Shown in pieces: positions 1 through 5,407 of a stretch of DNA of 20,341 nt. The notes beneath the pieces are model-generated. The model was not told the origin of the DNA. It searched no databases and worked only from the letters and a program-made list of their open reading frames with translations. Position numbers and translations under genes: made by a program. The stretch is from Candidatus Saccharimonadales bacterium. Its GTDB lineage: Bacteria > Patescibacteriota > Saccharimonadia > Saccharimonadales > UBA4665. Location: positions 1 through 20,341 of the forward strand of contig JANWHZ010000058.1 in the NCBI GenBank assembly GCA_025450135.1, read 5' to 3'. Position 1 is the stretch's first letter; the number at the start of each line of letters is the position of its first letter.

Positions 1-207
1 CTCCCGTTTGTGAGCTATGGCGGGACAAGTGTTATCTTTGCTCTGGCAGCTGCTGGCTTGGTATTCCAGGCGTCTCACTACACCGCATTTGGGTTGCGTA
101 TCAGCCAATCTAATAGAGGAGGCCGCTATGACCGAGAACAAGACAATCGTCTTGACCGGCGGCGGAACCGGGGGGCATATCACCCCGGTACTAGCAGTCG
201 CGACTGA
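1..207 (+). CDS. ftsW: FtsW, C-terminal end (partial, 5' end outside window)
   Basis: Reading frame 1 enters at the window edge with LPFVSYGGTS, the signature of the last periplasmic loop of SEDS proteins (FtsW/RodA), followed by a hydrophobic helix and then a basic tail. SEDS proteins are inner-membrane glycan polymerases that use lipid II; FtsW acts at the division septum. The motif alone does not separate FtsW from RodA, but murG immediately downstream favours FtsW. After the helix the frame continues as an Arg/Asp/Asn-rich tail of about 35 residues to a TGA, so the gene overlaps murG by 80 nt in another frame. SEDS proteins commonly end soon after this helix, so the tail is unusual. Only 68 residues are visible. 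Confidence 0.82.
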   Translation, partial: LPFVSYGGTSVIFALAAAGLVFQASHYTAFGLRISQSNRGGRYDREQDNRLDRRRNRGAYHPGTSSRD

Positions 208-1300
208 GCTGAAAAAACTACAGCCAGCTATTAAAGTGGTATACATCGGGCAGAAGGGCGGTGTGCTTCTCGACGTTCCAGCTAAACATCCGGCTATTGA
301 CGAAGTCTATGCCGTGAGGGCAGGGAAGTTTAGGCGGTACCACGGTGTAGGGTGGCGCCAGATACTCGATCTTGAGACGCAGTGGCTAAATATCCGTGAT
401 GCATTTTGGGTACTAGTGGGCATTTGGCAGAGTTTTTGGTTGCTCAGACGCTTAAAACCTCGAATTGTTTTCACTAGGGGAGGGTATGTCAGTGTACCTG
501 TTGCTCTAGGGGGAAGGCTTAGTGGCGTGCCATATATCACGCACGACTCTGACAGCACTCCGAGTCTGGCAAATCGTCTTATCGCGCGATGGGCGACTGT
601 GCATGCCGTAGCATTGCCGAAAGAACTCTACCCATACCCCTTGTCTAAAACGGTAATGGTAGGTATTCCTGTCAGTAGGGAGCATGTGCCTGTTAATACA
701 AAATTACAACAGCAATACAGAAATGAGATCGGTTTAGGCTCCTATAAGAAAGTGCTCTTCGTTACTGGTGGTGGCAACGGTGCCGACCAACTCAACCAAA
801 TCGTTGCCAAAAGTTCGCCCACCTTACTAGAACAGTACACTGATCTTGCCATCGTGGTGCTGTCTGGCCGATTACACGAAGAACGATTAAATAGTCTGTA
901 CGATGAGCTCCTTGATAAGGAGGATCGCAAACGGGTCATCATCAAAGGCTTTGTAACTGATCTGTATCGGTATAGCAGCGCTGCAGACGTGATAGTTGCG
1001 CGTGGTGGCGCAACTGGCTTGGCAGAGTTTGCTATCGAACGTAAGGCATGTATTGTTATCCCCTCGAAGCAACTTTCATGGCAGATCCACCATGCACGGA
1101 CGTTAGCGGCGAGGCATGCAATTATCGACTTGCCTGAAAATGAAGCGGTGCAGCCAGGCCGCCTAGCTGATGAGGTAGCTGATCTCTTTGAGCATCCTGA
1201 AAGGCGTAAGCAGCTGGCTGATGCTTTGGGTGATCTGGCTCGTCCAGATGCGGCTAAGACACTGGCAATGTTATTATTAGACAAGATGCAGAACGCCTGA
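128..1300 (+). CDS. murG: MurG, lipid II-forming GlcNAc transferase
   Basis: MurG transfers GlcNAc from UDP-GlcNAc to undecaprenyl-pyrophosphoryl-MurNAc-pentapeptide (lipid I to lipid II) on the cytoplasmic face of the membrane. The 390-residue product begins MTENKTIVLTGGGTGGH, with the glycine loop GGGTGGH typical of the family's N-terminal Rossmann domain. A second glycine loop, VTGGGNGADQ, opens the C-terminal domain. The segment ARGGATGLAEFA (about residue 295) matches the nucleotide-sugar-binding region, usually SRAGA-T-xE. The usual DHQ that follows is replaced by SWQIHHA, so this is a divergent member. The start at 128 is set by a GAGGAGG Shine-Dalgarno at 116-122; upstream codons in this frame lie inside ftsW and give a non-homologous extension. 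It is probably translated from one mRNA with ftsW and ftsQ. Confidence 0.9.
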   Translation: MTENKTIVLTGGGTGGHITPVLAVATELKKLQPAIKVVYIGQKGGVLLDVPAKHPAIDEVYAVRAGKFRRYHGVGWRQILDLETQWLNIRDAFWVLVGIWQSFWLLRRLKPRIVFTRGGYVSVPVALGGRLSGVPYITHDSDSTPSLANRLIARWATVHAVALPKELYPYPLSKTVMVGIPVSREHVPVNTKLQQQYRNEIGLGSYKKVLFVTGGGNGADQLNQIVAKSSPTLLEQYTDLAIVVLSGRLHEERLNSLYDELLDKEDRKRVIIKGFVTDLYRYSSAADVIVARGGATGLAEFAIERKACIVIPSKQLSWQIHHARTLAARHAIIDLPENEAVQPGRLADEVADLFEHPERRKQLADALGDLARPDAAKTLAMLLLDKMQNA

Positions 1301-1343
1301 AATTCTCAGGTGCCCTGGTAAGCAAACAAACATTGTTAGGCAT

Positions 1344-2267
1344 ATGAAATTATTTCGTCGTACCAAGCAAGTATCTCCGCAACGCCGGCATGTCACACCT
1401 GCTAGTCGGACAACCCAATACGCGTACTACTCGCAGCGGTCGGCTGAGCCAACGGCACTTGGTCGCCAGGTGTTCCGCGAAGCGTTGGATGCACGTGCTG
1501 CAAAGCGCGCTGCGCATTACTGGGCTCAGCGCTTCGGCGTGCTATTGGTTCTAGCGGCGATTACTATCGCTACGGTGAGCACCCTAAGCCTCTCAACAGA
1601 TCCAAAAGTAGTGCCGGTAGACTCCTCGAGCGGCGTGTTTCTACACCAGATGTCAACGTATGAGCAGGCTGCACAGAGCTTGTTTGAGTCTTCTGTGCTC
1701 AATCACAATAAGCTAACTGTCGACACAAATAGTATAAGCGCCCAGTTGAAGCGGCAATTCCCGGAACTTTCAATTGTTAATATTACGTTGCCGCTTGTCG
1801 GTCATCGCCCGATTATCTATGTAGCTGGTGCTCAGCCGACGATAGAGCTACAATCAAACGACGGTCGTAGCTACATCATCGATGCTTCTGGTCGGGCCAT
1901 CGGCACAGTAGATGCTAACGCAGATACCTCACTACACCTCATGCGAGTAAGCGACAATAGTGGTAGTGCTGTTCGGATAGGACAACCAGTGTTAGCTAGC
2001 AATGCTGTGGCGTTTATTATGTCGGTGCAGTACCAAGTAGAGCAGAAGAGGCTCAGTGTATCCACATACGTTTTACCAGCCGGCACAAGTGAACTTGATA
2101 TGTATCTCGACAGCCTGCCTTACTTTGTTAAATTTAATCTTGCAAGCGACACTGCCTTGCAACAGGTGGGAACATTCCTAGCCGTTAAACACAATCTTGA
2201 GGGGAGGGGGGTATCCCCGGCGAGTTACATTGATGTACGTGTCGACGGCCGAGCATATTATAAGTAG
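1344..2267 (+). CDS. ftsQ: FtsQ/DivIB-like division protein
   Basis: This is a 307-residue bitopic membrane protein. A basic cytoplasmic stretch of about 65 residues leads to one membrane helix (about 66-82, FGVLLVLAAITIATVSTLSL), then an extracytoplasmic domain. The outer part has a POTRA-like region (about 105-165, including SISAQLKRQFPELSIVNITLP) followed by a domain containing GRSYIIDASGRAIG. It ends in YIDVRVDGRAYYK, close to the characteristic FtsQ ending YIDLR...VYV. FtsQ/DivIB is a scaffold of the divisome. It lies 43 nt after murG in the same direction, where FtsQ is expected in a dcw cluster, but no murC, ftsA or ftsZ adjoins it. The Shine-Dalgarno is weak (TTAGG just before ATG). 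The family call rests on architecture, the C-terminal motif and context; overall identity is probably low. Confidence 0.8.
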   Translation: MKLFRRTKQVSPQRRHVTPASRTTQYAYYSQRSAEPTALGRQVFREALDARAAKRAAHYWAQRFGVLLVLAAITIATVSTLSLSTDPKVVPVDSSSGVFLHQMSTYEQAAQSLFESSVLNHNKLTVDTNSISAQLKRQFPELSIVNITLPLVGHRPIIYVAGAQPTIELQSNDGRSYIIDASGRAIGTVDANADTSLHLMRVSDNSGSAVRIGQPVLASNAVAFIMSVQYQVEQKRLSVSTYVLPAGTSELDMYLDSLPYFVKFNLASDTALQQVGTFLAVKHNLEGRGVSPASYIDVRVDGRAYYK

Positions 2268-2400
2268 CGCTGCAGTAGCTTGGACAGCATACTAAGTTAT
2301 TACTTAGGGCTATCCCCCTAGCGCTCTACCCTATGTTCGCAAATTGTTTACATGCTCGAAAATCGGGTGAAGTTCTAAAAGATATAGCAACATACATAAG

Positions 2401-2515
2401 TGGGGAAAAGTCAAAAATGATAGGGTAATGCCGAGTAGGAAAGAGGGTATATAAACACACTAGAATAGCTAAAAAGCAACTTTTCACGATAAAGCTGTGG
2501 AAAAGTCAAATGTGA
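2401..2515. repeat. Pair of imperfect 20-bp direct repeats
   Basis: TGGGGAAAAGTCAAAAATGA at 2401-2420 and TGTGGAAAAGTCAAATGTGA at 2496-2515 agree at 17 of 20 positions, 95 bp apart. The second copy contains TGTGGAAAA, whose complement TTTTCCACA fits the general DnaA-box form TTWTNCACA; the first copy differs from it by one base. An ACTTTTC at 2479-2485 is inverted relative to GAAAAGT at 2500-2506. The function is unknown. Confidence 0.6.
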
Positions 2516-2526
2516 GAATTATCACA
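2511..2526. promoter_or_regulatory. CRP/FNR-like palindrome TGTGA-N6-TCACA
   Basis: TGTGAGAATTATCACA is a perfect 5-bp dyad with a 6-bp spacer, the same layout as the CRP-family half-site consensus TGTGA-N6-TCACA. It overlaps the end of the second 20-mer repeat. There is no gene start nearby, so a role as an operator is not supported by context. Confidence 0.35.
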
Positions 2527-2536
2527 AGCATAACAA

Positions 2537-2579
2537 AATGCAAGTAAATGCAAATAATAGTAATGAGAATACTTGCATT
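2537..2579. repeat. Inverted repeat AATGCAAGTA / TACTTGCATT
   Basis: Perfect 10-bp arms at 2537-2546 and 2570-2579 are separated by 23 bp. The spacer holds another copy of AATGCAA (2548-2554), so the ATGCAA unit occurs three times here. A hairpin with the same core lies at 2798-2820. Confidence 0.55.
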
Positions 2580-2715
2580 GACGGGAGATCAAGCTGAGCG
2601 GGTTATCCTCTGAATGTATGATGCGCACAGCTTTGGTATGGCTACATGACTTAAAACAGTTGAAGGTCCCCTGCAGGCAGTGCTACTGTTAATCAATTAG
2701 ATGTAGATATATAGA

Positions 2716-2739
2716 GTCGCAAAATATACATTGTGCGAC
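2716..2739. repeat. 24-bp dyad with a dif-like core
   Basis: Arms GTCGCAAA (2716-2723) and TGTGCGAC (2732-2739) pair at 7 of 8 positions around ATATACAT. On the complementary strand the central 16 bases, CACAATGTATATTTTG (2735-2720), match the centre of Escherichia coli dif, CATAATGTATATTATG, at 14 of 16 positions by eye. The outer XerD arm is not conserved. Confidence 0.3.
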
Positions 2740-2797
2740 GTTCTGTGTATGTATGTTTCTAGTGCTCTGCTGCGTCCGGTCTCGCAGCCTCGCACCA

Positions 2798-2820
2798 CCA
2801 AATGCACGTTTGCATTTTGG
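2798..2820. repeat. Hairpin AAATGCA-CGTT-TGCATTT
   Basis: Arms 2800-2806 and 2811-2817 pair perfectly over 7 bp around a 4-nt loop. CC at 2798-2799 and GG at 2819-2820 extend the stem past one bulged T. There is no following T-run, so it is not a typical terminator. It shares the ATGCA core with the inverted repeat at 2537-2579. Confidence 0.45.
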
Positions 2821-3009
2821 ATTTTACGTACAATCCGCTCTACTGAACGTTCATAGCGTTATTTCTAGCAAAAACCCTAGCCAATGCCCGACGCGGCTAC
2901 ATGTCGGCTAATAAGAACAAAATGCGAACTACTGCTCGCGGGAGGTTTCTATTTTGCTGGTTATAAAGCCTAGCCGAAAATAATGTCTATGTGGTAACGC
3001 AACCGTCGG

Positions 3010-3672
3010 TTAGTCTTTAATAGCTATATCTACGGCTTTATCAAGTAATCCGTTGGACTTCATATCCAGCCACTGTTGTCTGGAACATAGGTGAGGCCAA
3101 GTACGCCACTGTTCGCGGTAAGCTTCGAATTCTTTTGGCTTGACCCAATGTAGTTTCTCAGGATGACCTTCAGGAATACGGTCTGGGAAGCGAATACCGT
3201 CAAGGTGGTCGATCTCATGTTGAGCGATACGAGCCGTAAAATCAGTTAATTCCAGCTTGATCGGCTTACCATTGTGGTCAAGTGCCTCGAGTGTGATGCT
3301 CTGCGCACGTTCTACATTACCGCAGATATTTCCGCATGACCAGCATCCTTCGCGACCGGGCACAGTTTTGCTAGTACGCCGTGTAATACGCGGGTTGATA
3401 AACACCCGTAAGCTCTGCACTTTCAGTGAGCCATCTGCGGCCACGTCGACAATGATGATGCGCTTCCGGCAGCCAATCTGCGGCGCTGCCAGTCCGACCA
3501 TTTGTCGACTGTCCTGCTTGCTGTATCCCTTGCCCATTGCCAGCGCCACCATGCGACCAATAAGACCCTGTACATCCGGCGAGGCAATTTCGTCAGCCTT
3601 CACTTCTTCTGCTGGTTGGTTCAGCGACGGATCAGTCGGTGGAATCAGATCAAGCTCTTCGGTAGAAACCAT
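3010..3672 (-). CDS. def: Peptide deformylase
   Basis: The enzyme removes the formyl group from the N-terminal methionine of new proteins, using a metal ion (usually Fe2+). All three family motifs are visible in the 220-residue product: GLAAPQIG (60-67; consensus GxGxAAxQ), EGCWSC (108-113) and QHEIDH (151-156). The predicted metal ligands are Cys110, His152 and His156, with Glu153 as the catalytic base. Residues 1-55 include an acidic, variable start, and about 50 residues follow motif 3, so the protein is longer than the common 165-190. No Shine-Dalgarno precedes the ATG; an extended -10 ends 6 nt before it, suggesting a leaderless mRNA. Confidence 0.93.
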   Translation of the reverse strand: MVSTEELDLIPPTDPSLNQPAEEVKADEIASPDVQGLIGRMVALAMGKGYSKQDSRQMVGLAAPQIGCRKRIIIVDVAADGSLKVQSLRVFINPRITRRTSKTVPGREGCWSCGNICGNVERAQSITLEALDHNGKPIKLELTDFTARIAQHEIDHLDGIRFPDRIPEGHPEKLHWVKPKEFEAYREQWRTWPHLCSRQQWLDMKSNGLLDKAVDIAIKD

Positions 3673-3678
3673 AGCTTG

Positions 3679-3687
3679 ACTATATCA
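3679..3687 (-). promoter_or_regulatory. Extended -10 promoter of def (leaderless)
   Basis: On the - strand TGATATAGT (TGn plus TATAGT) is followed by 6 nt and the def ATG at 3672. Transcription starting about 7 nt after the hexamer would begin at the start codon itself. No good -35 is visible, which an extended -10 can tolerate. Confidence 0.5.
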
Positions 3688-3714
3688 CGAAAATTAACAG
3701 AGGTGGTTAAGAAG

Positions 3715-4377
3715 TTATTTGTGCTTAACTGGCTGTTGGAAAGCGACGATCCACTCGGCCAGCTTGTTGCGATCGATCAGAACGGTACCATTGCTGTGTG
3801 CTAAAGCCTTGGCATGCTTGGTAAATGTGTTAGTGGCGACAACCATGCTTCGCTGGCATTTGTAGTAGACGGCGCCAGCTACGGCTTCTCTGACTGCCTC
3901 TTGGGTAACAGGTTTGCTATATCGTTTAGACTGGATGGCCCACCTCTGTCCATCTTTTACTGCTACAGCATCTATGCCGTAGTCGCCGATAGCTTGCGTT
4001 ACTTGAACGTGCGTAAAGCCCTGGCTGCCTAATAGTGCACCCACGTAACGTTCAAACTGAAAGCCATCCATGTTATCTACCTGAGCAGCTGAGAGGGCGC
4101 TGAACTTTTGTCTCTGGCGGTATGCCATAAATGCCACGAAGCCAAAGACGACAACAAAGAGGACAATAACTACAAAGATGAGTAAAACGATCAGTAGCGC
4201 TTGGCTTGATGAAGACAGACTGCTCCACGCTCCACCACCGATGAGCACGGCAGCAAGCAAGAGCCCTATGAGCTCATTATTCTTATTACGTTTCCCTATG
4301 TACCAAAACCGCGTCTTAGAACTGGGTCTAGGTTTACGTGGTTTGTAACTTGCTTTACCCCTGTAGTCTCGGGCCAT
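3715..4377 (-). CDS. Membrane-anchored Mrr-like (PD-(D/E)xK) nuclease domain protein
   Basis: This 220-residue protein has a basic N-terminus (1-35), two hydrophobic segments (about 36-50 and 58-85) and a soluble C-terminal domain (about 100-212). The domain has the layout of the Mrr_cat restriction-endonuclease fold: an early Glu in FQFERYVG (Glu109), then GDYGIDAVAV with Asp136, then WAIQSKRYS with Gln149-Ser150-Lys151 (the QxK form of the (D/E)xK site), then AVAGAVYYKCQRSMVVATNTFT. Such proteins occur in many bacteria and their targets are mostly unknown. The two helices would place the domain at the inner face of the membrane. No methyltransferase lies beside it, so it is probably not a classical restriction system. 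It sits 42 nt upstream of def. No Shine-Dalgarno; a weak extended -10 lies 8 nt before the ATG. Confidence 0.8.
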   Translation of the reverse strand: MARDYRGKASYKPRKPRPSSKTRFWYIGKRNKNNELIGLLLAAVLIGGGAWSSLSSSSQALLIVLLIFVVIVLFVVVFGFVAFMAYRQRQKFSALSAAQVDNMDGFQFERYVGALLGSQGFTHVQVTQAIGDYGIDAVAVKDGQRWAIQSKRYSKPVTQEAVREAVAGAVYYKCQRSMVVATNTFTKHAKALAHSNGTVLIDRNKLAEWIVAFQQPVKHK

Positions 4378-4385
4378 AGGAAGGA

Positions 4386-4394
4386 ATTGTTACA
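4386..4394 (-). promoter_or_regulatory. Possible weak extended -10 of the nuclease gene
   Basis: On the - strand TGTAACAAT is TGn plus AACAAT (4 of 6 to TATAAT), and its last base is 8 nt before the ATG at 4377. The spacing matches the better examples in this window, but the hexamer is poor. Confidence 0.25.
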
Positions 4395-4434
4395 CGTTGT
4401 GCTCTCACCTGTCAACAGAGGTGCATAGGTGTAG

Positions 4435-4701
4435 CTAAAGCTTATTGACTGTAGATCTGGATACACAGTTCACGAGTGTGGTGCTACCAAAGGGCATCGC
4501 CGGCACTGTGGGGCAATTGTTTACCAAGTCGTTCGCGTTAGAAGCGGCATTCATAGAGTCAAGAGTAGGCGGATCATTCGCCCGAACAGCGGCGATTCTA
4601 GCTAAGCAACCAAGAAGAAGTTCACAGTTACGGCATCTATCTCCGGGTTGAACACCGTAGAACAAAAGCGCGCCTTCATGTTGGCCGGGGTCAATTGGCA
4701 T
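4435..4701 (-). CDS. Unknown 88-residue cysteine-containing protein
   Basis: I do not recognise the family. Support for a real gene comes from a strong Shine-Dalgarno (GAGGAG at 4709-4714 on the - strand) 7 nt before the ATG. The product has five cysteines: Cys23, Cys26 and Cys32 grouped as CRNCELLLGC, plus Cys63 and Cys79. The CxxC-x5-C cluster could bind a metal or form disulfides, but nothing proves this. The middle is Asn/Asp/Ala-rich (residues 38-62). It is in line with the nuclease gene, 57 nt upstream of it. An ORF on the opposite strand (4445-4651) covers the same bases but has no Shine-Dalgarno that I can see. Confidence 0.5.
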   Translation of the reverse strand: MPIDPGQHEGALLFYGVQPGDRCRNCELLLGCLARIAAVRANDPPTLDSMNAASNANDLVNNCPTVPAMPFGSTTLVNCVSRSTVNKL

Positions 4702-5038
4702 GTTGCTGCTCCTCGTTTAGGATAATGTGAAAGGCATAGAGAATGTCCATGTGTATAAGAGCGCTGTCGGAATTGTTGCTTCTTAGGCCAAGGAATAGCA
4801 CCAGCTTGTTGGAAACGTCAGGACGATAACCCTAGTGTGGCCGCGACCCAACCCGTAGTCTTTCTGAGCCAGTTAACGATCTCCATAACCTTCATGTCAG
4901 GATGGATAAACCTTTAGTTTTGGCGACATTCAAAAAGACCTGCGATGTTTTGCTTGTCGCGGAGTAGATATTGTCAATGTATGCTTGAAATGTCACGATG
5001 CTCTAGAGTATAGCATCGACGATGATTAGACTCGGGTC
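4702..5038. other. Intergenic region, no gene seen
   Basis: About 337 bp between two small - strand genes. A 7-bp stem CGATGCT/AGCATCG (4996-5018) lies just after the stop of the 101-residue gene but has no T-run. A 25-codon - strand ORF at 4818-4895 lacks a ribosome binding site. I see nothing else supportable. Confidence 0.5.
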
Positions 5039-5344
5039 CTAATTCGGTCGGTAGTGATTAGCGTGAATAAGGCTCGCCATATCCGACGGTGCAGCCTCAG
5101 CCGCCTTTGCCGAAGCAACAGTAACACCCATATGCCGGAGTATCTCCATTGCCTCGTCGTTGAAATAGTATTGTATTGTGCCGTCTCCCAGATCCACGTA
5201 CCCAAGCTGAGCGTCATGAGGCACCAATTCCCGGTTTTTTGCTGCTTCGACGCTGCTGGCATCACATACGCTATGGATTGTACTCTGTACCTGTGAAACG
5301 ACGGTAGAGCCTTCGTCAGTGTCGTGGAATGTATAAAACAGCAT
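5039..5344 (-). CDS. Unknown 101-residue protein
   Basis: No family is recognised. An AGGGG Shine-Dalgarno 5 nt before the ATG supports the gene and its start, and TATATT upstream (around 5360-5365) could be a -10. The product, MLFYTFHDTDEGSTVVSQVQ..., has no membrane segment or signal peptide. The central stretch LGYVDLGDGTIQYYFNDEAMEIL looks like two short strands followed by a helix, and the rest is Ala/Ser-rich. A perfect 12-bp direct repeat brackets the gene: one copy covers its last codons, the other lies upstream of its promoter. ORFs in the other frames here are shadows. Confidence 0.6.
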   Translation of the reverse strand: MLFYTFHDTDEGSTVVSQVQSTIHSVCDASSVEAAKNRELVPHDAQLGYVDLGDGTIQYYFNDEAMEILRHMGVTVASAKAAEAAPSDMASLIHANHYRPN

Positions 5345-5393
5345 ACTTTCCCCTAAGTTAATATACCTAGTCTAACACTTTATTCGGTCGGTA
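5042..5393. repeat. 12-bp direct repeats ATTCGGTCGGTA bracketing the 101-residue gene
   Basis: Identical copies are at 5042-5053 and 5382-5393, a 340-bp period. The left copy encodes the protein's last residues (YRPN, reading on the - strand) and the right copy lies between its promoter region and the next gene. This looks like either a small duplicated-end cassette or chance. Confidence 0.4.
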
Positions 5394-5407
5394 ATACTGT
5401 GCAAGCA

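Larger units (their letters stand above)
2268..3009 (+). other. 742-bp gene-free convergent intergenic region, rich in repeats
   Basis: I find no credible ORF, tRNA or known RNA signature here on either strand. The stretch is more AT-rich than the flanking genes. It holds a pair of near-identical 20-mers, a TGTGA-N6-TCACA palindrome, a 10-bp inverted repeat AATGCAAGTA/TACTTGCATT, a 24-bp dyad at 2716-2739 and a hairpin at 2798-2820, listed separately. ftsQ ends into it from the left and def ends into it from the right, so no upstream region of a known gene lies here. No clear intrinsic terminator with a T-run was found for either flanking gene. Confidence 0.7.

Noticed and set aside
742..1284. 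180-codon open frame on the - strand inside murG
   Set aside because: It is antisense to a gene with clear family motifs, has no Shine-Dalgarno and has a Ser/Arg-rich composition typical of a shadow frame.
2268..3009. Replication origin call
   Set aside because: Only one full DnaA-box-like 9-mer and one near match were found, no dnaA/dnaN is near, and the flanking genes converge rather than diverge. Kept only as an open question.
4818..4895. 25-codon - strand ORF MKVMEIVNWLRKTTGWVAAT in the 4.7-5.0 kb gap
   Set aside because: It looks amphipathic, but there is no Shine-Dalgarno or promoter, and such short frames arise by chance.
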